DNA of 34,096 bases from Aureococcus anophagefferens (lineage: Eukaryota > Sar > Pelagophyceae > Pelagomonadales > Pelagomonadaceae): contig NW_008705578.1 in assembly GCF_000186865.1 (NCBI RefSeq), forward strand, positions 338,175-372,270. The letters are read 5' to 3'. A program made the translations under genes and the position numbers. The notes below the pieces were generated by a model. The model ran no database searches, had not been told where the DNA came from, and saw only the letters and a program-made list of their open reading frames with translations. How positions within the stretch are numbered: position 1 is the stretch's first letter; every line of letters starts with the position of its first letter. This document shows, piece by piece, positions 18,193 through 27,500 of the stretch.

Positions 18193-19374
18193 TTACGCCG
18201 CCGCCTCCTCGTCCGCGTAGGCCAGCGCCTCGTCGACGGTCGCCTCCGTCCAGTCCCACAGCGCGCGCGCGGCCTCGGCCGTGACCGCGGCGCAGGCCTC
18301 CGTGGGCTCGCCGTCGGAGTAGTAGGCGCCGGACTCGACGCTCGGGCTCAGCAGGCCCGCGGCGACGTCGCGCGCGGCGTCGCGCGGCTTCTTGAACGGC
18401 GCGAGCGACCCGAGCGGCGAGTCCATCGCGACCTGGAGCGCGCCGGACGCGCCCTTGAGCAGGGCCTCCAGCGTCTCGTCGACGTCCGGCAGCACCCCGA
18501 AGGGGTCCGGCGGCCGCTCGAGGAAGCTCAGCCCGTCGAAGTCGCGGAAGAGGCCCGTGTCGACGACGCCGGGGTGCGCGGCAACGCAGTCGACGGTCGG
18601 ATGCCGGTTCTTGAGCTCGCGCGCGAAGAGCGCGTTCATGAGCTTCGTCTGGCTGTAGTTCTCCAGCGGGTCGAAGGCCCGCGCCGTCCACTCCTTGGCG
18701 TCGTCGAGGTCCAGCGCGTCCTTTCTCGTGGACGCGTGCGCGGACGACGAGAGCGCGACGACCCGCGCGAGCGACTTTTCCGTCCTCGCGAGCTCGCGGA
18801 AGAGCAGGTGCTGGGCGACGTGGTTCGTCTGCAGGGCGACCTCGAGCTCGTCTTCTGTTAAACGAAGCGTCGTCGGCCAGCAGCCCGCGTTGAGCACGAG
18901 GCCCTCGAGCGGGCCGCGCGCGGCGGCCGCGACGGCCGCGGCGCCGGCGCGCGTCGACGCGAGCGATTCCAGATCGAAGGTCGCGCCGCTCACGAGGTCG
19001 GGGTTCGCCGCGCGCCGCGCCGCGGACCGCACGGTCTCTTTGACTTTTTCCTCGTCTCTCCCGCAGACGACGACGCCGTAGCCCAGCTGCGCGAGCTCCT
19101 CCGCCAGTGCCTTTCCGACGCCGGACGTCGCGCCCGTGACGGCGACGACGCCGCCGGGCGCCACGCCCCGCGGGCCGCCGGGCACGAGCTGCGACAGCGC
19201 GTCGCCGAGCACGACGCGCTTCGCGGCGCGCACGGCGCCCTCCCGCGCGCGCGCGGCGAAGTAGGCGCCGCGGCTGAAGAGCGTGCCGTCCTTCGCCGTG
19301 CTGCGCCGGCGCGCGGCGCCGCGCGGGCGCGTGGAGAGCGCTGCGGCCGCGGTGATCACGAGGAGGCAGCGCAT
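18193..19374 (-). CDS. Short-chain dehydrogenase/reductase (retinol-dehydrogenase-like)
   Basis: NAD(P)-dependent oxidoreductase with the classical SDR set: cofactor motif VTGATSGVGKALAEELAQLG with CGRDEEK following the second strand, NAGCWP, catalytic Ser in VVALSSSAH, and the YSQTK active-site Tyr/Lys. AAHPGVVDTGLF is the usual strand after the active site. The chosen start (19374) gives MRCLLVITAAAALSTRPRGA, a hydrophobic leader followed by an Arg/Ser-rich stretch, possibly plastid or secretory. Upstream ATGs at 19395 and 19425 are also in frame. The length, about 393 residues, is long for an SDR because of this leader and a C-terminal extension with DWTEATVDEALAYADEE. The substrate cannot be deduced. 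Confidence 0.88.
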   Translation of the reverse strand: MRCLLVITAAAALSTRPRGAARRRSTAKDGTLFSRGAYFAARAREGAVRAAKRVVLGDALSQLVPGGPRGVAPGGVVAVTGATSGVGKALAEELAQLGYGVVVCGRDEEKVKETVRSAARRAANPDLVSGATFDLESLASTRAGAAAVAAAARGPLEGLVLNAGCWPTTLRLTEDELEVALQTNHVAQHLLFRELARTEKSLARVVALSSSAHASTRKDALDLDDAKEWTARAFDPLENYSQTKLMNALFARELKNRHPTVDCVAAHPGVVDTGLFRDFDGLSFLERPPDPFGVLPDVDETLEALLKGASGALQVAMDSPLGSLAPFKKPRDAARDVAAGLLSPSVESGAYYSDGEPTEACAAVTAEAARALWDWTEATVDEALAYADEEAAA

Positions 19375-19529
19375 GGCTGGCGCAAACGCGACCATCAGCT
19401 GAGGTGGTCGTTTGTTGCACAGCACTGTGCACTTTTTTCGCTTGTGGCAAATTATGGACCGCGCATAGAAACGTCCTCGAAGACGCGCTAGAGAGACGAC
19501 CGGAGACGCGTAATCACAAGGTGCTAAAG
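19375..19529. promoter_or_regulatory. Divergent promoter region, SDR / C2 protein
   Basis: The 155 bases between the two chosen starts are markedly AT-richer than the genes. They contain GCACAGCACTGTGCAC (about 19416..19431), an inverted repeat around CACTGTG, and TTTTTTCGC beside it. An ORF that begins at 19404 and runs into the C2 gene starts with implausible residues and was not used as the start. Confidence 0.45.
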
Positions 19530-20324
19530 ATGGGCTACATCATCATCGAAGCCGTCAAGGCCACCAACTTGAAGAACAAGGCGCTCATGTTCTCCATGGA
19601 CCCCTTCGTCAAGGTCACGGCGCAGCCGAGCGGCCTGGAGGCGCGCTGCAAGGCGCACAAGGGCGGCGGGCGCAACCCCCGGTGGGCGGCCAAGGGCCTG
19701 GGCCAGCTGAGCGTGCGCGTGCTCGACGGCGACGGTCAGCTCCTCGTCGAGGCCTGGAACCAGAATTCGATCACGCCGCCGGACCGCATCGGGTCGTTCC
19801 GCGTCGACGTCGCGATGCTGACGGCGGACGCGCAGACGCTGACGCTGCCGCTGGACACGGGCGGCGAGCTGGTGTGCTCCGCGCGGCGCGCCGCCGACGC
19901 CGAGGAGCGGGAGCTCGAGCGCGCCATCGCCGCGAGCCTCCGGAGCTCGAGCTACATGCCGTCGTCGGGCGGCACGCGCCTCGGCGGCGACAGCGGCGCG
20001 GACCCGAACGCGTCCGCCGCGGACCGGCGCGCGGCGGCGGCCGCCGCCGCGGAAAGGCGCGCCGGCGACTGGCGCCAGGGCGGCGGCGGCGGCGACGCGG
20101 GCAAGCGGGCCGCGCTCGCGGAGCGGCGCGAGAAGGACGACCTCGTCGGGAAGATCCTCGCGCTCTACGCGGCGCGGGGCCAGGACGCGCCCATCGGGCT
20201 GGCCGCGTCGCCCCTGGAGACGCTCAAGAAGCACCACGCGTCCCTCAAGGGCGGCGCGGACGCCGCGGCCGCGGCCGCGCGGAAGGAGGCGCGGGCGCGG
20301 GACGTCGTCTCCAGGGCGATCTAA
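19530..20324 (+). CDS. C2-domain protein with ubiquitin-interacting motif
   Basis: The 264 residues start MGYIIIEAVKATNLKNKALM, the first strands of a C2 domain. SMDPFVKV, NPRWAAKGLGQLSVRVLDGD and EAWNQN complete the fold (residues ~1-115). A C2 domain typically binds phospholipid, often with calcium; here only some Asp ligands are evident (MDPF, LDGDGQ). After it comes EERELERAIAASL, which fits the ubiquitin-interacting motif (acidic patch, Ala, then Ser four residues on). The rest is Ala/Gly/Arg-rich, probably helical or disordered, ending with LVGKILALYAARGQD and KKHHASL. A role at the membrane-ubiquitin interface, for example endosomal sorting, is an inference. The stop lies 19 bases from that of the convergent gene. 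Confidence 0.8.
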   Translation: MGYIIIEAVKATNLKNKALMFSMDPFVKVTAQPSGLEARCKAHKGGGRNPRWAAKGLGQLSVRVLDGDGQLLVEAWNQNSITPPDRIGSFRVDVAMLTADAQTLTLPLDTGGELVCSARRAADAEERELERAIAASLRSSSYMPSSGGTRLGGDSGADPNASAADRRAAAAAAAERRAGDWRQGGGGGDAGKRAALAERREKDDLVGKILALYAARGQDAPIGLAASPLETLKKHHASLKGGADAAAAAARKEARARDVVSRAI

Positions 20325-20343
20325 GGTCACACCACGGTCGTCG

Positions 20344-21912
20344 TTAATCGGGCGCGAGGCCCCGGCTCGTCCCCGTCGGCGTCGACGCGCGGCTCGCGTC
20401 GCGCGACTCGCCGACGACGTGGATGGCCTTCTCCTGGCGCCAGCGCTCCATGAGGTCCTCCGCGCTCGCGAAATCGAGGGGGTGGACCTCCTCGGCGGCC
20501 TCGCCGCAGCGGTTGCGGATCTTGCGGTCGCTGCCGAGCTGGAGGAGCGTCGCGACGAAGGCCGTGGACCGCTTGTGGCGGAGCGCCATGTGGAGGAGCG
20601 TGTCGCCGGGCCGCGGCGGGAACGGCTCCGGGTCGAGGCCCATGCGCACGTACTTGTCGCCGTAGTACCAGCTCGACCCCCCCTTGACGCGCATGTTCAG
20701 GTTCACCTTGAGCTCCTCGAGGCCCGTCGACGTCGTCGCGGCCGCGGACCGGAGCTGCTTGACGTTGTTGTTCTCGAGCGCCGCGATGGCGAGGCGCCCC
20801 CAGCCCATCTTCCGCTCGAACTTGTCGGCCTGCTTCGGCACCGCCTTCGGCGCGACCTTCTCCGCCGTCGTCTTGTAGTAGCCGAGGCCCTTTGGCCCCA
20901 CGCGGAAGCCCCAGCCGGGCACGGCCGCGGGCAGCGGCGTCGGCGTCTCGAGGAACTCGGCGTCGCGCTCCTCGGCGTCGGCGAAGTCGCGGGGCTCGAG
21001 AAGTCGCGGGGCTCCAGCGGCGTCCCCGAGCTTCTTCACGTCCCCGGAGATGTCGCCCAGGGACCCGCGGGACATGCGGCTGTAGCGCCGGCCCATGCCG
21101 CCCGAGAGGTCGCGCACGGACGACCGCCGCCCGCCGCCGAGGCTCAGGCGCCGCGCGGCCTTGGCGCCCAGGGCCAGGGACGCCAGCGTCAGCGGCGGCT
21201 TGTCGCCGAGGGACCCGACGGACGCGCGCCGGCTCGCGCCGCCGGAGCCGGCGCCGGCGGCGTCGCCGAGCGACCCGCGGCGGCTCGGCCCGCCGCTCCC
21301 CGCCTGGGCGCCCTCGGGCAGGTCCGGCAGGGAGTCGAGAGACGCCCGCGACCCGCGCCGGCCCGCGCCCGCCGACGCCTTCTCCCGCCACTTCTTGGCC
21401 ATCTCGACCATCGCGGGCGTCAGCGTCTTCTCCTCCGCGTGCTTCTGCCGCTCCTCGTCGTCGCGCTTCTGCTTGCGCAGCTCCAGGAACGTCGCCGCGG
21501 CGCTGAGCACGGCGGACGGCGCCTCGACGTGGGACCCGCCGTCCGCCGGCGCGATGCCCCGGCGCACGTTGTCGAGGTCCGTCGTGATCTGGCCGCCCTG
21601 GTCCTTGGAGATGGACCGGCGCCGCGGCACGTTCGCCGTCGGCCCGGAGAGGCCCAGGTACTGGCGCAGCTCGTCGTTGCTCAACCGCGCGACCTGGCCG
21701 CCCTTCTCGTGCTCCTCGAGCTTGCGGCCCAGCTTGAGCTCCCGCTCGAAGACCTTGGCCTCCTTGTCCGCGGCGATCATGGCCTTGGCCGTCGCCTCGG
21801 CCTTGGCCCGCGCCGCGGCCTCGTCGCGCCGCGGGTCCTTGCGCAATATGAACGCCTTGGGCGCCGCCGGCTCCTCGAGATCGCTGACATCGCTCCCGGA
21901 GTCGTCGGCCAT
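20344..21912 (-). CDS. Ankyrin-like protein with repeated RRxS phosphosites
   Basis: The 522 residues have an acidic start (MADDSGSDVSDLEEPAAPKA), a charged helical part (RAKAEATAKAMIAADKEAKV), and a central segment with many basophilic kinase sites: RRGSRAS, SRRGSLGD, SRRASVGS, ARRLSLGG, RRSSVRD and SRGSLGD. The C-terminal ~150 residues contain ankyrin-like units (MGWGRLAIAALENNNVKQL, then GDTLLHMALRHKRSTAFVAT and LLQLGSD) and a segment with WYYGDKYVRMGLDPEPFPPR. It looks like a scaffold whose Ser-rich linker is phosphorylated by a PKA- or CaMK-type kinase; no enzymatic domain is seen. At 20984..21017 two near-copies of GAAGTCGCGGGGCTC make an internal duplication (PRLLEPRDF). There is no intron. 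Confidence 0.75.
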   Translation of the reverse strand: MADDSGSDVSDLEEPAAPKAFILRKDPRRDEAAARAKAEATAKAMIAADKEAKVFERELKLGRKLEEHEKGGQVARLSNDELRQYLGLSGPTANVPRRRSISKDQGGQITTDLDNVRRGIAPADGGSHVEAPSAVLSAAATFLELRKQKRDDEERQKHAEEKTLTPAMVEMAKKWREKASAGAGRRGSRASLDSLPDLPEGAQAGSGGPSRRGSLGDAAGAGSGGASRRASVGSLGDKPPLTLASLALGAKAARRLSLGGGRRSSVRDLSGGMGRRYSRMSRGSLGDISGDVKKLGDAAGAPRLLEPRDFADAEERDAEFLETPTPLPAAVPGWGFRVGPKGLGYYKTTAEKVAPKAVPKQADKFERKMGWGRLAIAALENNNVKQLRSAAATTSTGLEELKVNLNMRVKGGSSWYYGDKYVRMGLDPEPFPPRPGDTLLHMALRHKRSTAFVATLLQLGSDRKIRNRCGEAAEEVHPLDFASAEDLMERWRQEKAIHVVGESRDASRASTPTGTSRGLAPD

Positions 21913-22286
21913 GCCGCGCAGCGCGGTCGGGCAGCCTCACCGACGCTTGCACTCAACGTTGAAGTTCAAGATGCCTCCGTCCTTGACGCGCGGGGTACGT
22001 ACAATCTTAGACGATCTGAGGAGGGAGAGCCCAGGGCAGGCATGGTACTTCGATGTCCGGGGTTGTCCCGCCTCGGTCGTTTTGATGTGCGGCGCGGCGC
22101 GCGGCAAGGGAGAGCTTTGGAGCAAGATGATCAGGAGTGAGAAGAGACGGACGGGTTTTGCCCATCCGAGATCGAGAAGTTTTGGAGAGAGGCCTTCTCG
22201 AGAGGCCTTCTCTCTGAAGTTTTGGAGAGAAGCGCAGGGCGAGGCCTTTTCGGCCCGCCGAGGTAGTCGGAGCGCCGCGCGGCCGT
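21913..22286. other. Intergenic region with short repeats
   Basis: No gene is seen in these 374 bases between two minus-strand genes. GAAGTTTTGGAGAGA occurs at 22176..22190 and 22216..22230. Between them AGAGGCCTTCTC is directly repeated (22188..22199 and 22201..22212) around CTCGAG, so the block is also nearly palindromic. The stretch next to 21912 should hold the promoter of the ankyrin-like gene; the repeat block is nearer the 3' end of the upstream gene and may be part of its terminator or a decayed insertion. Confidence 0.5.
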
Positions 22287-24239
22287 CTACTCCGCGCGGT
22301 TCGAAACGTCCTTTTTGAAAGGCTTTTTCAGGGACCTGAGTACCCCGTCGATCGCGTCGGCCTTCAGCAACGAGTCGTCGCCGAGGTGGGAGAAGGAGGG
22401 CAAAGAGCTGAAGCTCGCGTCGCCGAGCTGGGACAAGGACGGGCTGCCGTCGTCGCCGGCCGCCGCTTGGCCCGCGGGGTCGCCGGGCCGGAGGGGCACC
22501 TGCGAGATGATGCCCGGCCGGTGGACGACGTAGGGGTGCGAGTAGCAGGCCGCGGGCTGGGGCGCGTAGGGCGGCGCGGAGGGCCGCTGGACGCCGCCGC
22601 CGTCGACGTCGAGGTCGCCGCGGACCCGGTAACTTTCGTCGGGTCCCGCGACGTCGTCGTCGCTCGGGAGCGTCCAGAAGCGCGCGTAGGGCTTCATCCG
22701 GGGGCTGAACGGGTCGCCCGGCGACCCGGCGACGCGCGCGTGCGCCGGCGGCGGCGCGTCGGAGGGCGCGCGCTCCTCCGCGCGGCGCCGCTTCGGCGCG
22801 CCGTCGAAAAAAAGGCAGACGGGGTCCGCGCCGCGGCGCTCGTACGGGTACGCGGGGTGGCGGGACCGCGGCGGAGCGCCGTCGAAGAACACCGGGTGGG
22901 ACTGCGCCGGCGCGCCGTCGAAGGTGTGCCGCGCCAGGTTGTTGGGGTCGAGGGCGCCGCGCGGCTCGCTCGCGGCGCGGCCCGCGTACGCCGGGTGGCG
23001 CGGCGGCGCCGGCGCGCCGTCGAAGGTGTGCCGCGCCGCGTTGCTGGGGTCGCGGCCGAGCGCCGGCGCGCCCTCGAAGATGTGCCGCGCCACGTCGTTG
23101 GGGTCGCGGCTGAACGTCGTCGCGCCGTCGAAGGTGCGCCGCCGGGGCTCGTCGGCGGCGCGCGCGGCGCGGAGCGCCTCGGCGCCGTCGGGCCGCGGCG
23201 CGGCGGCGCGCCGCGAGTAGGGGAAGTGCGCCGCGTAGTAGGCCGCGAGGCGCGGGCCGTCGTAGCCGTAGCCCAGGCCGCCGTAGGACGCCCCCGCGGG
23301 CACGGCAAAGCGCCGCGGCGTCGGGTAGTCCGCGGGCGGCGGCGGCCGGAACGGGCGGGCGGCCGGGCGGGAACGGGCGGGCCCGAGGAAGCGCGCCGCG
23401 GCCTCGTCGATGAAGATCTGGACGATGCTGCTGCCCTCGAGCGCCTCTAACGCGCCGCCGCGGGTGGGCTTCTTCTCGCAGCGGACGCGCGGGCCCGCGG
23501 GCAGCTCCGGCGGCGCCGCCGCCGGCGCCTCGCCGGGCGCGTCCGGCTTCGGCGACTGGCCGCGGACGACGAGCTTGTACATGCGGCCCGTGAGGCCGTG
23601 GGAGACGATGCGATCCTGCGACTCGTCGTAGCCGTCCTCGAGGAGCTCCTTGCGCTCCCGGGACCGGTACGGCTTCCGCTTGCTCCGCGACATCTGGCAG
23701 ACGGCGACGCCGATCGTCGGGTGCTCCTCGAGCCAGTGGACGTAGGAGTTGACCACCGACTGGAACGTCACGGGCACCGGGCGCACGAGGCCCTGGGACG
23801 TCGCGGGCACCTGCGCCGCGCCCGGCGCCGCGAGCTGGCGCGGGCCTTCCGCCTTGGGCCGCTTCCGCACGACGTAGCACGCGGCCGCGCTCGCCTCGGC
23901 GGGCGACGCCGTGTCCCGCACGGGCAGCGCCGCGAGGCGCGCGTCGCGGCCGCGCTCGGCGCGCAGGAGCGCGAACGCCTGCGCGGGCGACAGCCAGCGG
24001 CTCCGCGCGGCCGCGGCCTCGAGCGCGTCGTCGACGTCGTCCCACGGCGCGCCGGGCGCGCGCCGCGCCGCCGACGCGCGGACCGGCGCCGGGGCGGGCG
24101 GGCCCTTCTCCGCCTTCTCCGGCGCATCGGGGGCCGTCGGGCACGCCGCCTTCTCGCAGCACTGCTCCGCCTTCTCCGCCGCCCGCGCTTCCAGGAGCGC
24201 CCGCAGCTCCCTCCCGAGCCACCACTCGTCGCCGCCCAT
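22287..24239 (-). CDS. Unknown protein with FDGAP repeats
   Basis: The chosen start at 24239 gives MGGDEWWLGRELRALLEARA, about 650 residues. An upstream ATG at 24344 would add 35 residues translated through a G/C run and is less likely. A central part (VTFQSVVNSYVHWLEEHPTI, then MSRSKRKPYRSRERKELLED and HGLTGRMYKLVVRGQ) looks folded and basic, perhaps nucleic-acid-binding or nuclear. The second half is low-complexity, with six variants of (R/F)xFDGAP separated by Pro/Arg/Tyr-rich spacers. The end has Ser-rich LGDASFSSLPSFSHLGDDSL and a basic LKKPFKKDVSNRAE. I recognise no family. The upstream region is shared with the divergent fasciclin gene. Confidence 0.65.
   Translation of the reverse strand: MGGDEWWLGRELRALLEARAAEKAEQCCEKAACPTAPDAPEKAEKGPPAPAPVRASAARRAPGAPWDDVDDALEAAAARSRWLSPAQAFALLRAERGRDARLAALPVRDTASPAEASAAACYVVRKRPKAEGPRQLAAPGAAQVPATSQGLVRPVPVTFQSVVNSYVHWLEEHPTIGVAVCQMSRSKRKPYRSRERKELLEDGYDESQDRIVSHGLTGRMYKLVVRGQSPKPDAPGEAPAAAPPELPAGPRVRCEKKPTRGGALEALEGSSIVQIFIDEAAARFLGPARSRPAARPFRPPPPADYPTPRRFAVPAGASYGGLGYGYDGPRLAAYYAAHFPYSRRAAAPRPDGAEALRAARAADEPRRRTFDGATTFSRDPNDVARHIFEGAPALGRDPSNAARHTFDGAPAPPRHPAYAGRAASEPRGALDPNNLARHTFDGAPAQSHPVFFDGAPPRSRHPAYPYERRGADPVCLFFDGAPKRRRAEERAPSDAPPPAHARVAGSPGDPFSPRMKPYARFWTLPSDDDVAGPDESYRVRGDLDVDGGGVQRPSAPPYAPQPAACYSHPYVVHRPGIISQVPLRPGDPAGQAAAGDDGSPSLSQLGDASFSSLPSFSHLGDDSLLKADAIDGVLRSLKKPFKKDVSNRAE
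22800..23145. repeat. Coding repeat block (FDGAP units)
   Basis: Six degenerate units encode RTFDGAT, RHIFEGAP, RHTFDGAP (twice), VFFDGAP and LFFDGAP. At the DNA level the two RHTFDGAP units are nearly identical over about 43 bases (22908..22950 and 23009..23052), which points to recent duplication or gene conversion. The GCGCCGTCGAAG word marks most units on the plus strand. Confidence 0.8.
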
Positions 24240-24547
24240 CCCCGCTCCCTGCAGCCCGACGGGGGGGGGCTGCGCAGGCGCAGGCACCTTGGGAATGCGC
24301 AAGTGGCCTGCCTCGTGCGGCCGGTCGATCTTCTCGAGAAGCAAGTAAGATTGAGGATCCCTTCAACACCGGAAACGTGCATAATTGAATGGCAGTTACG
24401 AAGTATGGACGCCGTATCCTTTCGTTTCCCTTTACAAGGCAAAAAACTCGGCTTCTGCTGCCCCACACGCCCCGCCTCTTTCCTTCCAACGTTGCGGCCG
24501 GCCCTGGTGAGAGACGTCGGGGGCGGTGCGTCGGGCGTCCGTCGTCC
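24240..24547. promoter_or_regulatory. Divergent promoter region, FDGAP protein / fasciclin protein
   Basis: The 308 bases between the two chosen starts include a G9 run (24261..24269) close to the FDGAP start and an AT-richer part (24340..24460: CAATCTTACTTGC on the minus strand, and TGCATAATTGAATGG). ORFs that cross it in both directions have atypical composition. Promoter activity is inferred from position only. Confidence 0.45.
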
Positions 24548-27500
24548 ATGCGGCGGGCGGCGGCCCTGTGGCTCGCCTCGTGCTTCGCGCCGTCCCGGTG
24601 GTGCGCCGACGCGGGCGCCTGCGATGACGTGTGCCGCGGCCTGAGCTGCGACGCCTACGACGAAGCGCGCTGCGTGTCCGCCCGGGCGAGCCACGGCTGC
24701 GCCTGCGCCGGAGGCTGCGCCTGCGAGGGACGACGGCCCGGCGCGCCCCTCGCGTGCGCGGCCGTCTGCGAGGGCCTGAGCTGCGACCGCTACTCGCCCG
24801 CGACGTGCCAGGTCGCCGCCGAGGAGTTCGGCTGCGCCTGCGCCGGCTGCAGCTGCGGCGCGATGGGCCGGCGCCTCGCCGACGCCGAGTTCCTCAACGG
24901 GACCAACGGCACGAACGGCACGAACGGGACGCTCTACGCGATTCCCGACGGCTACGTCGGCAACGTCGTGGACGTGATCAGGTCGTCGCCGGACCACGCG
25001 CTCCTCGCGGCGGCCATCGAGGCCGCGGGCCTGACGGGCGTCCTCGAGGACCCGGCGTCGACCTACACGGTCTTCGCGCCCGTCGACGCGGCGTTCGCGG
25101 CGCTCGGCGTCGACGTCGCGGCCCTCCCCGCGGACGACCTCGCGGAGATCTTGCTCTACCACGTCGTCCTCGGCCGCACGCTCGCGGCGGATTTGGAGGA
25201 CGGCGACGAGCTCGTCACCGTGCTCGGCGAGCCCGCGGCCGTCGCGGTCCGCAACGGCTCCTATAGCGTCGACAACGCGACGGTGTTGGTCGCGGACCTC
25301 ATGGCGTCCAACGGCGTCGTCCACGTCGTCGACGCCGTGCTCCTGCCGCCGGGCGACCCGGCCCCGACGGCGGCGCCGACGGCGGCCTACGACTCGCTCG
25401 CGCGCGCACTCGAGACGGGGGGCAACCACACGATGCTCCTCGCGGCGCTCGAGATCGCGGGGCTCTACGACGTGCTGGACGCGCCGGGCGCCTACACGAT
25501 CTTCGCGCCGGACGACGACGCCTTCGCGGCGTTGGACGAGGCCGTGCTCGAGAAGCTGCTGGAGGAGCGGCGCGTCGACCAGCTGCGGAACGTGCTGCTC
25601 TACCACGTGCTCGGCTTCGAGCTGCCGGCGGCGGAGCTGAGCGACGGCGGCTACTACACGCTCCTCGACGGCGAGGCGCTGACCGTGGAACTCCTCGAGG
25701 ACCGCGTCGCCGTGGACGGGCGGGCGAACGTCACCGCGGCGGACCTCTTCGCGGCGAACGGCGTCGCCCACGCCGTCGACGCCGTGCTCCTCCCCTCGAC
25801 GGGCGGCACGGGCGCGCCGAGCTCGACGATGGCGCCGTCCGTGCTGCCCATCTACAGCTTGTTGGACGTCGCGCGGTCGTCGCCGAACCACACGCTCCTC
25901 GTCGCCGCGCTCGAGTTCACGGGTCTGGACGCGCCCCTCGACGCGTCGGGCGCCTACACGCTCTTCGCGCCGACGGACCGCGCCTTCTACGCCGCGCTCG
26001 GCGAGCGGGGGCTGCGCGAGCTGCTCCGGCCCGAGCGCGACGGCGAGCTCGCGACGCTGCTGAAGTACCACGTGCTCCCGAAGGTCTTGTACGCGGCGGA
26101 CGTGTCCGACGGCGCCTCCGTGAAGACGCTCGCGGGCTGGCCCGTGACCGCGGCCGTCGACGGCGTGTCCGTGGTCGTCGACAACGCGACGGTGACCGTC
26201 GCGGACCTCGCGGCGGAGAACGGCGTGCTCCACGTCGTCGACGCACTCTTCACGCTCCCGAAGACCCACGGCGGCAACTACGCCTGCGTCGACATCTGCC
26301 TCGGCTTCTCCTGCGAGGCCCACGCGCCGGCATCCTGCGATTTCGTGAAATCGGAATTCGGCTGCGCGTGCGACGGCTGCGACTGTTTGGACGCCGCCAA
26401 CGTCACGGACACGACCTACACCGGGTCCGAGGACGTCGCCTACTCGTCCGCGGTCGTCCTCGACGCGCCGTCGACGGACCAGTTCGGCGCGCGCGAGGAG
26501 GCGGCGATCCGCTACGCGCTCTTCGAGACGTGCGAGTCCATCGTGTCGCCGGACGCGGTGCGCATCACGGCCGTCGGCTACCACGTTTTGGACGGCTTCG
26601 TCGAGACGGGCAACTGCATGGCCTACTGGTCCAAGGAGCAGCGGGGCTGCGGCGATTTGTTGTCGTTCTGCCCAGACGAGGCGTGCGACGGCGACGAGAA
26701 CGGGCCCTGGTGCGTCGTCAACGACGACGGCGAGTGGAAGTACTGCGGCCGGCGCCGGGAGCTGCGCATCCCCGGGTCCGCCAAGGCCGCCGCGCGGCGG
26801 CGGCTCGTCGGGCCGCCGCCGCGGCGCCTCGCGGGCGACGACGACGAGAAGACGCACAAGGTCCAGGTCGAGTTCGACGTCGAGTACAGCATGCAGTCCC
26901 TCTACGGGTCCGCGGCCATCGGGGAGCAGATGGAGCGCGAGCTCGAGGCGGCGGTCATGGGCGGCGCGGACTCCGCGCTCTCCGTCGCCATCGAGGACCA
27001 CGCGGACGGCACGGCGCTCGAGGCCGCGGCCGTGGACCAGGACCTGTCCCTGGCGGCCATCGAGGAGGAGATGCACTTCGAGGTGCTGGCGACGGGCGCG
27101 CCGTCGGCCGTGCCGACGTCGGACCCGTCGCCCGTGCCGTCGTGGGACGGCACGCGCGCGCCGACGCTGAGCTGGCCGCCGACGCCGCGGCCGACGCACG
27201 CGCCGTCCGTGTCCGCGCCGCCGTCCTACTGCCCGACGCCCGCGCCGTCCGTCGAGCCGTCGCCCGTGCCCACGGCGCCGCCGTCGACGTCGCCCGTGCC
27301 GAGCCCGGACCCGACGCCGAAGCCGACGCCGCGGCCGACGGTCGACACGGACAAGCCGAGCTACCAGCCGACGGCGTCGCCGACGGCGGAGCCGGCCCTC
27401 ATGCCGACGCTGGACCCGTCGGCGGTGCCCACGCCGGGCCCCTCGGCCGACTGGAGGCCCAAGCCCACGCGCGCGCCCCTGGCGGACCCCGACGCGCAGA

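Noticed and set aside
22176..22230. Third introner in the 22.2 kb repeat block
   Set aside because: It has direct repeats but no target duplication, no shared core and no flanking exons to splice.
21937..24549. Extended minus-strand ORF containing the FDGAP gene region in another frame
   Set aside because: Arg/Ala/Pro-rich over the gene, with no recognisable domain. The 685-codon frame has normal composition instead.
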